The notes: generated by a model not told the origin, from the sequence alone. A DNA stretch of 64,000 nucleotides from Balamuthia mandrillaris (GCA_031835245.1 JAVKOQ010000060.1:62001-126000), one strand, 5' to 3'; positions 21,731 to 34,367 are shown, numbered from the stretch's first letter. Program-made: numbers and translations.

Positions 21731-23461
21731 ATGGAAGTGGAAGGAGGAAGAGGTGGTGGTGGAGGGCGTGGAGGCGGTGGCGGCGGTGGAGGAGGGGTAT
21801 GCAAATTCTTCCAAAGCCAGGGACGCTGCAAGTTTGGCAACAAATGCAAGTTTAGCCACGTTGGCGCTGGAGGCGGCGGCGGTGGAGGCGGTGGTGCCTT
21901 TGGAGGAGGAGGAGGAGGAGCAGGTCCCTTTGGAGGAGGCGGCGGCGGCGGCGCCTTTGGAGGAGGCGGTGGTGCCTTTGGAGGAGGCGGTGGTGCCTTT
22001 GGAGGAGGTGGATCAAGTCCCTTTGGCGGTGGGGGCGGCGGTGCCTTTGGAGGAGGAGATGGAGCGTTTGGAGGAGGAGGCGGATTTGGAGGAGGAGATG
22101 GAGCATTTGGTGGAGGAGGAAGAGGAGGAGGTGGCCGTGGAGGACGAGGCGGACGCGGCGGTAAGAAAGGAGGAAGCCGAGGCGGAGGCGGTGGTGATAG
22201 CATGTTTGCAGGCAGCAGCAATGGTGGAGGATTTGGTGGTGGAAGAGGAAGAGGTTTGTGTGTCTTGTCTTGAGGCTGTGCTGCTCACTCATTTCTTTTC
22301 CTTTATCTTTCTTCTTTGCTTCTCTTCTCTCTTCTTTCTCTTTCCTCTGCTCTTCTTCTTCCTTCTTGCTTGTCTTGTTCTTCTTCGTTCTATCTTCTTT
22401 CTTCCTTCTTCTTCGTTCTTCGTTCCTCGTTCTTCTAATTGCAGGATCTACCACGGAAGTTTGTATGCACTACGCAAAGCATGGCACTTGCAAGTTTGGT
22501 GATAAGTGTCGTTATCTTCACGAGGTACGTTTGCTTGTTTTGCTCTCTTCTTGTTTCTCTCGTTGCTTTCTTTCCGTTATATCTGGCAAACAAACGTACT
22601 CACTTCACTGGTGAGTAGGCGCCAATGTCTTCTCCCTTCGAAGGACAATCACAAGGGTCATTTGGCGGTGCAAGTTCCTCGTCACCGTTTAGCGGTGCCA
22701 CAAGCCCGTTTGCTTCTTCTTCTTCTCCATTTGGTGGCGGCGCTTCTTCCTCTCCTTTTGGCGGTGCAGCAGTACAACAGCAAGATGCATCGATACCTTT
22801 TGACAAAGTAGCCAGAGACTTTGTGGCCTATTTTTTCGAAAAGTTTTGTTCAAACGATCGTTCTCAGTTGACACCTTTGTTGGTTTGTATTGTTCTTCGC
22901 ACCCGCTTTTCTTCTCTCCTGTCGCTCGCTCGATCACACTCTTATGTTGTACTGTTATTGGTGTTGCTTGCAGAGGATGGAAACACAATGCACATTGAAC
23001 GGAAGCACAGTACAAGGTCCAGATAATATCGTCAAAAGCTTGATGGTTAGCACCCACCTCTCCTATAATCCTTTCATCTCGTCTTCTCCTTTTGTTACTC
23101 CCTTCAATGGCTGCTCCGCTGTTCTCTTCATCCTTCTCTTTACCGCCTTCTCTTCTTATCATTTGTTTCGTGTTAACTCATCCAAATTGTTTTCAAAAAA
23201 ACAGTCATTAGGAGCAGCGAGTAACTGCGAAGTAAGGCATATGGACGCACAACCAACTCTACCCGACGACGGCGTGCTGCTTTTGGTTCACGGACGGATA
23301 ACGGTTCGCAGCCTCCTTCCCAATCATTTCTGGTTGATTGTTGAACCCAGACTGACATTGTTCAACCCTCTTTTCCTCTGTCCCTCTTCCTTCTGTTTCG
23401 TTCGCTCTTTTTCTTCTCATTTCTTCTCTCTTCTCTCATTTATCGTCTCTGCTTTGTTTCT

Positions 23462-23503
<42 letters not shown>

Positions 23504-23646
23504 TTTTCTCGCTTTCTCTTTGGCACAAAAAGTTGCCACACGGAAACTTTAGGTTCGCGATGACTTTCAATCTGATGCGAGTGCCCGGAGGCGCCGCTTC
23601 CCATTACTTTATCGCAAACATGGCCCAACGTTGGAGCACCATCTAA
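21731..23646 (+). CDS. CCCH zinc-finger, FG-repeat and NTF2-like domain protein (NUP42-like)
   Basis: Six exons: 21731-22253, 22445-22524, 22619-22882, 22974-23045, 23205-23303, 23533-23646; 383 residues. Zinc finger 1 is C24-C33-C39-H43 and finger 2 is C181-C190-C196-H200, both C-x8-C-x5-C-x3-H. Between them is a Gly-rich region with many FGGGG units; after finger 2 comes a Ser-rich segment with SPFGG units. Residues about 263-383 form an NTF2-like domain: FVAYFFEKFCSNDRSQL, TVQGPDNIVKSLM, QPTLPDDGVLLLVHGRI and FAMTFNLMRV, ending MAQRWSTI. Human NUP42 has the CCCH-FG part but no NTF2 domain. A role at the nuclear pore or in mRNA export is inference. The last acceptor (23532) is the one that keeps GNFRFAMTFNL in frame. 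Confidence 0.85.
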
Positions 23647-23784
23647 AAGCACGAAGCAGAAGCAAACAGAAACAGAAACCGAAACCGAACAAAACCAAAA
23701 CAGTAAACTTTGAACATTGTTTTAACTTCTTTATTTTTTTGCTTTAATACTTTAAAAAAAAAAAGAGAGGAAGGAAGAAAGAAG

Positions 23785-24466
23785 ATGGAAGAACCACAGA
23801 AGGACCTCCAACAACGCTCAGCTCTTCGTTTTGGAGGAAAGAAGGGGAAGAAAGGCAACAAAGTCCATTTCGGTGGCGAAGCAGCCAAAGAAGAAGGAGG
23901 AGGAGATAAAGAGGAAGGGAACGCCGCCCACCAAAGCGTCGTGGCAGGAGAGGACCTACCGCAGGAAACGGTGGTGGACCTCAACCGCCGACAGGAGCTC
24001 TGCCTCCGGTTTGGCCTCGTGAAAGAGAAGCACACCTACGCCACCACCTTCCACGTTCTGCAGAAGGAGAAGGGGGAGAAAGAGGAGAAAGTGAGAGAGG
24101 AGGAGGAAGAAACAGAGCTGCGGCCTCATGTGGGCCCTTTGGTGACAGCTTTGACCGTGCAGCGGCTGCCTGAGCCGGAGAAGGAGGCCGCGGAGGGCAC
24201 CCCCAGCGGGAGAGAAGCTGTTTCCTTCAGGGTCTTCATCCTGCCGCAACGCCACGGACCGTTTGAGGAACACTTTCAGATCCGACGACGACGACGACGA
24301 GGAGGAGGAGGCAATAGCAAAGAGGAAGAGGAAGTTGTGTTGAGAGTGACGGTGACGGCCAAAGTGTTTAGGAGGGACGAGGGCACGCCCTTGTTGAAGA
24401 GACACGTGGCGTGCGTGGCCAGAGCAGAGCACGAAGAAGACAGCGATGCCTCCGACGTTCCATCCT

Positions 24467-24468
<2 letters not shown>
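23785..24468 (+). CDS. C20orf27 / ADISSP family protein
   Basis: Intron-less 227-residue protein of the UPF0687 (C20orf27) family, whose vertebrate member is described as an adipose signalling protein; its molecular role in protists is unknown. Recognisable blocks are KVHFGG, then LCLRFGLVKEKHTYATTFHV, PHVGPLVTALTVQRLP, VSFRVFILPQRHGPFEEHF and RVTVTAKVFRRDEGTPLL, ending with the acidic EHEEDSDASD close to the family's YDSEHSD end. Two charged low-complexity inserts lengthen it over the about 174-residue human protein. A (GA)n run follows in the 3' flank at 24472-24502. Confidence 0.88.
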
Positions 24469-24505
<37 letters not shown>

Positions 24506-25120
24506 ACCGAAAGAAAGACGCTGTGGGGCCAACAAATAAAACAGTTCGCCTCTCTCCCCTGTAGCAACTAGACAAGAGAGGAGAGAGCACGTGCTTTGCG
24601 TGTTGAACAAAAGAAGACAGAGACATAGAAGGCAAGGATGTAATCCTCCACCCCCCTTCCACGTTCTCAGTTTGTATGCTCTTCCTCATCACCATCCCCC
24701 ATCTTCACCGTCCTTCTCTCTCTCTCTGCGTTGTCGCGGCCATGATGCTCCTCCTGCTCTCTTCCTGCTACCACCGTCAAAAGAAGTAGAACAAGCAGAG
24801 GAAGACAGAACAGGAGAAGAGATGAACCGTTCAGGAGAAGAACAAGAACAAGATGAAGAAGAACAAGAAGAAGCGAGATGGAAGAAGAACAAGGATAATT
24901 GTCATTATTTTAGATTTATACCAAAAAAAATGGAAATTTGAAAACTTTCAAACAATCCATAATAATTTCACGTAACTGAAATTATCTACTGATTGTTCCA
25001 AATTATCGGGAAAAGGTGCACGATCGCTTCACCTTTTCTGCACGATCGGTTGTCCGGTCGGCGAAAAAAACGCCCTAAAAACGGCAGACGGAAACAAAAA
25101 AAAAAGAACAACGAAAAGGC
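24469..25120. other. Intergenic spacer
   Basis: Contains the (GA)n tract after the C20orf27 stop and pyrimidine-rich then purine-rich low complexity to about 24900. From 24900 an AT-rich segment contains TGAAAACTTTCA-type inverted sequence. No gene seen. Confidence 0.5.
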
Positions 25121-27323
25121 ATGACCTCCTCCGCCTGCTCCTCCTCTTGGTCCTCTCTGCCGGCAGAGTCGGCGCTGCATGTGATTTCTTTCCTAGCACC
25201 TGCGGACCTGCTTCGTTTTTCCTTGTGCTCGCGGCAATGTTTTGGTACGCATGCATGTTGTTGTTGCACTTCCTCCCTCCTCCCCATCCTTTTCTTCTTC
25301 TCCTTCGTTGACTGCTTCTGCTTCTTCTTGTGCTTCTTGCTTTCCTCCTCCCCCCCCTCCCCCCTCTTCTTCTTGTGTTTCTTCTTCTTTCTTTCTTTCT
25401 TCCTTCGTTCTTCGTTCTTCTCCTACTTCTCTTGTCTGCATCTGCTTCTGGTTCTCTCCTTCTTCTGCTTCTTCTTGTTCTTCTTGTTCTTCTACTTCCT
25501 CGTCCCTATCTTCATCAACATCTTAATCTTCTTCTTCAATTACCTAACGGTAACCACTCTTTTTTTGTTTCTCCAGAACTATGTCAAGATAAAGCCATCT
25601 GGAAAGACCTTTACTCCTCCACCTTTCCTTCCTGGTTCCTGAGAGGCTACTACCGCTATCAACAACAACAACAACCACAAGCCAAAAAAACACACCCACA
25701 CTCACCCGCACCAGCGGTGGAGGGAGCTAGTGCAGCAGGAGAGCTCTCCTGGAAGAATGCCTTTAGGCGGAGCGTCACGTTGGACCGTAACTGGTGGCAG
25801 CTAAGGCACACCACCAAGCACTTGGTGCCAGAGGAGCACGGCCTGCCAGGAGGGTTCCTGAGGCATGCCCTTTCGGCCTGGTCACTTGCTTTGACAAAGG
25901 ACCTTTGGGTGTGCTCTACTGCTGGCGGAGACGTACGTTGTTGATATTCCTCTGTATACTTGGTTGTTGTGGTGTTGTAGTGGTTTGACCCCTTCTTGTA
26001 GTCGTTATCGGTGTGGTTCTTTTTTGTTTTGTGAACTTTCGGGCGGAGAGTATTGTCATTTGACTGTTGCCACACATTCAGTTTGGAGTCTACATCTTTG
26101 GAACCGATTTTGATCTTACCCAAGAAGGGGTCCACCTCGTATGCAAACCTCTCAAGTTTTTGCAACAAGGTCTCAGAGGCCCCCCTTCCTTTATGCATGT
26201 TAAGATTCAGACCCGTTCCGTTTGTGCTAATCTTATCAACTAAACGTTAACAGACTTGGTGAACCAGATCTACCTCGATGGCAACCAACTGCTTACCGTC
26301 TCCCGAGTGCTCAAAGTATGGAACATGCAGGACTATAGCTGCACCAGAGGTGAACCTCGTTGACAACAACACTAAAAGCTCCGACGGCAGCGATGAGGTG
26401 CTTCTCTGCTGCCACTTTCCTGCCTCTCAGCCAAACCTGGTAGTGACAGGCAGCAGCACCAATAGGTCGTTTCTGGTGGACGTTACCTCGGGAACCTGCC
26501 TTAAGACCTTGTACGGGCACAGCGACTTTGTTAATTGCTGTTACACCACGCCCAACGCACAAATGGTAACATTTTGTTCATTCATTGCCGTTCTTCGTGT
26601 TTGTCTTCTTGTACTCGTATTGTGTTTTGTCTGCTTCTTCTGCTTCTTCTCTCTATATTTTTTTTATAAATGGATTGGATGTCTCCTTTTAAGTGCCGCC
26701 GTGCTTATAACTGTGCGTACAGCTTGTCACAGGAGGAGGAGACGCCAGGCTCAACCTGTACGATCTGCCCTCCGGACGTCTGCTCCAAACCTTGAATGCC
26801 CATGCGGACTGTATAAACGAACTGGATGCCTCATCCACCGATCCGATCACCTTGTTCAGTGCTGCTGATGACCACGTATTTCTTGCTTCTTTGCTCCAAT
26901 TCATTTTTTTTCTCTCTTTTATGTTTTATTTCTTTAGCTCTATGAGCTCCGCTCCCCTTTTTGTTGTTGTTGTTGTTTTATTTATATTATTTTTCATTCC
27001 GAACTCTGACCAACGAACAACGTGTTGACTGACAACAAAATCAAACACCAACTCAGTTTGTCAAAGGCTGGGACCTGCGCACAGGCAAGATGCACGTTGC
27101 GATGGAAGCGCACAAGGGTTATATAAGAGCGTTGAAGGTGGAAGGCTGGCGGCTGGTTACAGGCGGGGATGACCAACTGATTCACTTTTGGGACGTGCGT
27201 AACTGCAAAACCCCTGCGCAGACGCTCGACCATCACAACGACCTTGTAAAGTCGATTGACTTTACGGATGCGCTGATGCTGAGCGGTTCCCCCTCAGAGA
27301 TCTACGTTAGCTATTTTGGTTGA
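25121..27323 (+). CDS. F-box and WD40-repeat protein, with one frameshift
   Basis: Six exons: 25121-25244, 25577-25932, 26082-26169, 26254-26565, 26723-26875, 27057-27323. The F-box is SSLPAESALHVISFLAPADL, then SLCSRQCFELCQDKAIWKDL across the first splice. WD-type blades follow: QIYLDGNQLLTVSRVLKVWN, GSSTNRSFLVDVTSGTCLKT, LVTGGGDARLNLYDLPSGRL, FVKGWDLRTGKMHVAMEAHK and LVTGGDDQLIHFWDVRNCKT. It is likely a substrate receptor of an SCF ubiquitin ligase. In exon 4 the frame carrying VWNMQDYS closes at a TGA about 26363, while the rest of the exon is coding in the +1 frame. A one-base shift near 26335-26350 is required, with no intron-sized gap to explain it. Confidence 0.8.
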
Positions 27324-28240
27324 GTCCTGAAATGACATCTAACTGAAAATATGTGGAATGATCTGGTGTATGCGAAGTTGTACGGTATTGCCTTATAAGC
27401 GATAGGTTGTGGTACTCTCTTCAGAAAAATAGGATAGTTGCAAGTCCTCCTAAACGCTGAAAAGGATTGTATAAATCTCCAAATTTACCTATTACCATCC
27501 CCTTTTTCTTAAAGGAAACAGGTTAATAAATCTGGCGGAAAGCAGGTTCATTTTGAGGAACCATTTTCTCACTTTTTTCCGTTCGTTCCGCGTCATCTCC
27601 GATCTCGAACGGGAGATTCATTAATTCAGGAAGATTATGACGCAATTCAAGCTGGGTCGCGTTCTGCGTTTCACCAGAAAAAACATAGAATAGGAACCCG
27701 ACAGAAACTGGCCGGAAAATTCAAAGAACGCACCGAAACTGCTGGTTTCCGCGGCCTCCTTCATAATTTTTTTTTCTCTCGTTCACTTTTTCTTTGGTTG
27801 TTGTTTTGTTGGCGCGGAAGAAAGCAGAAAAAATAGAAAAACGGGAAAAGGAGAAAAAAAAAAAGTACAACACCGTTTGCAAGGTTGTATCGCCCAGGAG
27901 AAGAGAGAGCGAGAGGAACGTGCTGGTGGCAGGTTGTAACATTGGGGGGGTGAGTGACAGATAGAAAAAACACCAACAACAACAACAACAAACAAAAGAT
28001 AAAACGGCACAACAAAATTTTTTAAAAAAAAAAAACGGAAGCATCTTCCTTCTTCCGGTCCTATTTATTTATTTTTTTTTCGAGTTTGGTTTTGGTATTG
28101 TTGTTTTTTGAATATTCATTTTCTTTTGTTTTTGGCTTTGTGAAAACGAATAGGAAAAAAAAAATAACAACCAGTCGCAAGAAAGCAGCAAGAAGAAAGT
28201 AAGAAAAGACAAGCCTTTGTTTTTTTTTCCTCAATTCCCC

Positions 28241-28278
<38 letters not shown>

Positions 28279-28938
28279 GTGTTTTTTTTTTTTTTTTTAC
28301 AGTGCAAACTGATTGTTATTTTATGCTTCATAGGAAGAAGAAAGAAAGACCTCTTTCATCTTTTATTATTTGTTGTTTTTGATCAGAGGGGAAAGCAGAT
28401 CTGATTTTTTTTTTCCGGCCGCTTCCAAAAATTTGTATGCTGCTTTTTTTCTCTCGCTCTCTTTTATTCTCTTTGTCACAAAGATTATCACTAACATCAA
28501 CCATCAAACATCAGAGAGTGAACATCACGCCAACTACACCCCCTTCCTGAGCCCGCTCTCGCATCCGTTTTTGTTGCTTGCGGTCAGCTTTCCTCTTGTT
28601 TTTTTTTTGGTACATTTTGTTCGCTGCGTCTTGTTCTTAGTTCTTCGTGTTCTTCTTCGTTCCCATTCTTCGTTGTTCTTTTCTTCGTCTTCTCCTTTTC
28701 TTCTTCTTGTTCTTCTTCTTCTTCTTGTTCTTCTTGTTCTTCTTGTTCTTCTTCTTCTTCTTCTTCTTCTTCTACTTGTTCTTGTTCTTCTTGTTCTTGT
28801 TCTTCTTCTTCTTGTTCTTGTTCTTCTTCTTCTTCTTCTTCTTCTTCTTCTTCTTCTTCTTCTTCTTCTTTGTTCTTCTTCTTCTTCTTCTTCTTCTTCT
28901 TCTCTCTTCTTTTCTTCTTCCTTCTCTCTTCTTCTTCT

Positions 28939-29019
<81 letters not shown>

Positions 29020-29164
29020 TTCTTCTTCTTCTTCTTCGTTCATGCTTCTTGCGTCTTCCTTCTTCTGATGTTCTTCTCTTCCTCGTTCTTCTTCTTGACT
29101 GACCTTCACTGAATGCCCTTTCACTCTTTTTTTTTTCTTTTTCACACAATAGAAAAAAAAAAAA
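27324..29164. other. Intergenic, long pyrimidine tract
   Basis: 1.8 kb without a gene. T-rich segments lie at 27770-28120, a (CT)n run at 28242-28270, and from about 28640 to 29100 an almost pure pyrimidine stretch of TTC/TTG repeats followed by (TTTC)n at about 28938-29016. It ends 65 bp before the start codon of the CudA-like gene, so it likely forms that gene's promoter or 5' leader. Confidence 0.6.
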
Positions 29165-30091
29165 ATGGACAATAAGGGAGGCCTTCGTGACCGAGACAAA
29201 CCGATGAGGCCTTTTTGGTTGGAGCTTGCACAACAGCAGCAACAACGTCCTCCACCACGCGGTTCTCTCGAAGAGTTTGCCACTTGCGCCCTCTCTTCGT
29301 CCTCCTCTCCCTCTTCTGCCACATCTTCCGCTTCATTCTCCACTTTGCCACAAATGCAAGGCAGAGCTGCTCTTCCTTCTCCTCATGAACTCTCTTCCTC
29401 CTCTTTCAACCACCTTCACAGTCGGCGGGTTCTCGATCGTGAAACAACAGCAAACCTGAAAGTGAAAGATGAAGAGGAAGAAGCAGAGGAAGGAGAGTGC
29501 GGAACACCGCTTGTGCGACGAACCGCTGCTCCTACCCTGTCCTCCGCTTCCAATATGTTACTTCCACCCACTCGCAACGACGAAGCGAGCGAGGTAGAAG
29601 ACGAAAGAGAAGAGGAAGAACGAGAACAAGAAGAGCAAACAGGAAGTATGCACAACAACAAAACACAAACGCGAACCAGACGAGGACGCGCTATGTCCGA
29701 AACTGCAGCAAAGCGACGAAAACGCATTTCTAGCGTGGATTCTCCTAGTTCTCCTCCCCCCTTTGAGGAAGGAAGCGGTTCCAGCGGTGGCGAAGAGAAC
29801 CATCACAACCACAACCACAACCACGACAACGGCAAGTCCTCTCCTTCTCTGTCGAGCAGCCGACCTCTGTCCCCGTCGCACCACTTGTATTCTTCGGTGA
29901 TGGGATTGGGTCCTCCTTCCTCCTCCTCCACCTCTCAAAACAGTTTGGAAGGGTTAAACATACGCATAGCTGTGCAGCCTCCTTTGAAGACAGTGTATCA
30001 GCGAATTCTCAAACCGTTTCCTGCTGTCGCGCTTATCTATCCTCCTGGTACTTGTTGTATGGCACTTGTTCTTCTTTATTATTCTTATTCT

Positions 30092-30133
<42 letters not shown>

Positions 30134-33100
30134 ACGAGGACCAACCTGTAAATTTGAGCGGATATTTTGTCGAAGCGACACTGTTGCGTGGTGACAACGG
30201 TACACCCATCCCGCAATGTCTTGATGGCAGTTGTATCGTCCGCTTCGAGCGCACCACATGGGGAGATCCATGTGGCGTATACGCAACGTTCAAGAAGCTT
30301 AAGATTTTAAGTACCAGCCAACAGCTGCAGGGCACGCTCCTCCGGCTGAAGTTCACTTTAAAGCGCTATAGTGGCAGTTCTTTTGCCACCATGAACGAAG
30401 TGCCTAATTGCTCTGTAATTTCTCATCCTATTGAAGTATTCTCTCATACGCAGTATTTAAACAAGAAGACGCCCAAAGGTCTCCCTCTCTCTCGCTCGAA
30501 TGGTTTCTTTCGTTTCTAACTTTAAAAAACAATATTAACAGCCAGATCATCTGGTCCGAAGAGGCACAAGAAGCCCTCCGACTCTGCGGTGATGGAACTC
30601 GTACACCAATTCCACAAAACAGAGGACGTCCCCAACAGCGATAATAATGACCATTCGTCACGCTCACGTTCTCGTCGTCGCAGCCTATCCACAACTACTC
30701 CTGCCTCTCCTTCCTTCAACAACAACAACAGCAACAACAACGCTCTCCCTTCAGCTTCACAATATCCTTCATCATCATCATCTTCTTCTTCTTCTGCTAT
30801 CGTTGCTACCACTGTCTCTAATCCTACCTTTGTTTCTTCTTTCGGTTCTTTTCCATCACGCAATAATATTACGAATTCCTCCTCTCTGCCACCGTTTCAT
30901 CCTCAACAACAACAGCAACCATTAGGAAATGAACGTGTTTCTTCTGCAAAGCGTACCAGCACTACAGTTGCTTCATCTACTCGTGATACCTCTTCCAATC
31001 TCCCGTCTCCTTCAACTTCGTTACCTTCATCTGCACCTTCGACGACCACCAACGACAACAATGTGCCAGCTTCTTCTGCCGCAGCGAATAACGTGATTGC
31101 ATCGCTAGTACAAGTCCTACAAACCTTCAAGCAACACGGCGGAAGCAAAGACGTTGTGTTGCGTTGGGTAGATCATGTTTTTAGCAGTGATACACCAAGT
31201 TTGAATGACCTGAAAGTGAGTGTTTTAAACGAGGAAGATAGTCTTCACCACGTTCAGCACAACAAGGACAGAGAAAACGAAAGGCTTCTTCGTCAGAACG
31301 ACGTTCAACGAGCAACCGATTATATCAACACGTCTACTAACCACAACGATAGCGACAAACGAGCACCTTTAGTGCAACAACACAAAGAAGCTGCTACTGC
31401 AAGACCTAGTACTCAACCGCAACCACCACCTCAACATCAACAACAACCAAAAACGAGAAGCGGCAACAAACGAAGCAGAACTCGCGTTACTTCTTCTACA
31501 ACCCTTATTACTAGCGATGGAGTGCAGACCACCACCTCCGTTACATCCGCTGCTGGAGACAAGTTTGCAGCAACCGGGTCCAACGGTGGAGAATTGTACG
31601 CTCACACTGATGCGACCCGTTCTCCCCAAGATAGCGGTCTTGCTCTCTCTCCTTCTGTTACTTCTTCTAAACGAACTAAAGTCGAAGAACAAGGAACGGA
31701 GGAAAAGAAGAAGAAAGGATGGTCGAAGCTGGAAGCGTTGGCATACACCAGCATTAGCTCTCTATGCCAGGAGCTGAACGAATACAGTGATGACGGTGAA
31801 CGCAACGACAGTAAAATACGCACAGGACCTGTTGTTCTGCCGCCTTTGATGGATTTTGACAAAGGGCCTCAGCAACAACACCTCCACCAACATCTTCAAT
31901 ACCTCACCTCTTATCCCAGCAACAAGGACAACGCCTCGCAACAGCACACCACCAAACTTACCTTTACTACCATGAACGACAACAATGGCTATAACCTTCC
32001 AACAACGACGGACGCACCCGTCACTTCTTCTGCTTCTATGCTTACCCCAGCTAGTATCCAACCGGCTGCATTTTTAGACCCGTCATCCACATCGGACGAA
32101 ATGAATCGTCATCGTCACAATACCCGTCTTCGTTTGCAGACCGAAGGTAAGCTAGTCCCGTTAAAGTTGCCTTCGCCTCCAGCAACGAACCATCAACATT
32201 CTTCAGAAGATGAGGCTTTTTTGTTGCAAGCTCTTTTTTCGGAACTTCAGGTTTTCATCCCTTCTTTTCCTTTCTTTTTTCTTTCATTATCAAAATACTT
32301 TGTTTTTGTTCTAATTTTCTCCGTTTTTATCCAGCTAACCCAAAATCAAACACTCTATCCTTTCTTTCTCTCCCTCGCTATCTCTCGTTCTCTCTCTCTC
32401 TTGCTCTCTGCCAAACACTTCAATATACACAGAATAACAGGATAACGTGGGCCGAGTTCCGTCAACACCTTCAGAAATCAGTTGGTCAGACGCGCGCTGG
32501 TGAGATCCTTCAATCTTTACAGCAAGACAAGCTCAGCTGTCCAGAGTGGTTGCGGAGGATTATTATAACTGCTGAGGAAGAGCAAAGTCGAGATGCAAGC
32601 TCGCTCCGCCCTCCTCCTAAACGATCATCGCTGTCTGCTAATAGCGGGTACGTAACCATTTTTATTTATTCCAAAACTCATTGTTATAATTGACTTGATT
32701 GATTTTTTCCTTTTTCTTTTCACTTCCATTTTTTATTAAAGGTATGAAAGCGATAGCAATGAGTCATCTACTCCAGCAGAAAGCAACAACCCCTCCTTTG
32801 ACAAGTCAGCCTTTCCTTCTTCCTCCCTCTCCTCTCATCTTCCTCTCCCTTCCGTTACAAACGTACCAGTATCACCGCACCATCCGCCGAAATTGATGAC
32901 GACCACCCCAAATAATAACACCACCAACAACAATCAATCCGTTATTATATTGCCCCCGTTGGAGGCCTCCACTCTTCAGTCCTACCACCACCATCCGCAT
33001 CATCTCCACTTTCATACTCCTCAGCAACAGCAACAACATTCTCTTTCTTCTGTTATTGTTGGCGGTAGCAACAGCGAGGATGGTAACCTTCGCTTACCTC

Positions 33101-33279
33101 CACCTTCTTCACTTGTGGAAGAAGCATCTCCTGCTTCTTCTTCGAGTACTTCTCAAATCCAATCACCAACATGCCATCGTCATCACCATCGGAGACATCA
33201 TCGCCGGCGACGACATCCTCACCCTTCTGTCTCTGCTGCTACCACTACCACAACCATTACGCACCGGTGTAATGGTTAA
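29165..33279 (+). CDS. Large CudA-like transcription regulator
   Basis: Five exons: 29165-30047, 30134-30478, 30542-32250, 32433-32647, 32742-33279; 1229 residues. Most is Ser/Asn/Gln/His low complexity with basic nuclear signals (AAKRRKRISS, PKRHKKPS). One folded region lies at about residues 280-415: LNIRIAVQPPLKTVYQRILK, then PVNLSGYFVEATLLR, FKKLKILSTSQQLQGTLL, RLKFTLKRYSGSSF and ISHPIEVFSHTQYLNKK. This order recalls the conserved core of Dictyostelium CudA, a nuclear regulator with a STAT-related DNA-binding fold. A second small helical segment, ITWAEFRQHLQKSVGQTRAG, sits in exon 4. The CudA link is from memory of motif order, so moderate confidence. Confidence 0.65.
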
Positions 33280-34367
33280 CAAAACTCAGCACGGTCAGAT
33301 GTGTATAGTTTTTTTTTCCCTCCCTTCACATATGTGCGTAAAAACCTCTCACTCAGCCCAACCACCAAAAATTTTGTGTTTTCTATTGTTTTTTATTGAT
33401 TGTTTTAAAAATTTAAAAATTTTGATAATGACGCAAATGGCAAATCACACAAGCGCAATATGTCGATAATTATGATGGGCAATTTGCCGATTCTCGCCGC
33501 TTTTTTCGGCTAATAATCTTAATTTCGATAAAATATCGGAATGAAATATCGTCGGTTGTAATACTTTTAAATTGGAAGCGATTGCTTTCGGGTATTGTTG
33601 GATAATTATCTGGCCAATGGGACCAACATCTCTGCTATTGGGATTCTGTTAAAAAGAGAAATACCCGCGATTAAACATTTTTTTTATTCGCCATTTTGTT
33701 TTATGAGCGCGTTTTTTCATCAACCCTCCTTTTCGCGAAGCCTAGGACACCACCACCCCCCCTCCCCCTTTCTTGCTCCATTCAAACAAGTTTTTTTTCT
33801 TTTTTCTTAACTACCGAAAATTACTTTTTCGTTCTCTCTGCCAAACCAACCGTATAACTCACACGCTCCTTCTTAGCGCAATAAAGGGTTAACCTCTCGT
33901 AATAGCACCATTAAACATCCGGTCGCCCCCACCGAAACGTTACTTAAACCCGAACCTCTTTTTTGTTTTTTTCTTTTTCTTTTTCTTTCATTTTAAACAA
34001 CAACACAAACACCCAAAGTTCTGTTGCACTCTCTGCTTTTGCATTGTTTTTTTTTTTTTTGTGTGTGTGTGAAGACAAGGAACATTACCAAAGAATCCTT
34101 TTCTTAGTTATTTTATCTTTATTTTATTTACTACCAGCAATTATTTTTTTTCTTTTGTTTTTTTTGGACAAAAAAAAAAACACACTCTCAACCCACACAA
34201 CCTCCTCCTCACCTCCAAACACCTTTCCAGTCGAACCCATCTTCTCCAAACCACGAACCTCTCCCTCCCAAACTATTCCTCTTCTTCCTAACCCCATTCC
34301 ACCCGAATAATTTTTTTTCGTTTGTTGTTGTCGTACTTTATCGCAACGACTTTTAATATTCATTTAA
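33280..34367. other. Intergenic, AT-rich with ATATCG-type repeats
   Basis: 1.1 kb. 33380-33600 is AT-rich with several short AATATCG/CGATAAT words and an AAATTTAAAAATTT palindrome; 33960-34330 is T-rich then C-rich leader-like sequence before the homeobox gene. No coding signal. Confidence 0.5.

Noticed and set aside
22013-22454. Pro-rich or Ser/Thr-rich antisense frames opposite the NUP42-like gene
   Set aside because: Shadow of GGN-rich coding sequence; the plus strand carries CCCH fingers and phase-consistent introns.
28534-29343. Long open frames rich in Arg/Lys/Glu (minus) or Leu/Phe/Ser (plus) over the pyrimidine tract
   Set aside because: They are translations of TTC and TTTC repeats with no stop by composition; no start context or conserved segment.
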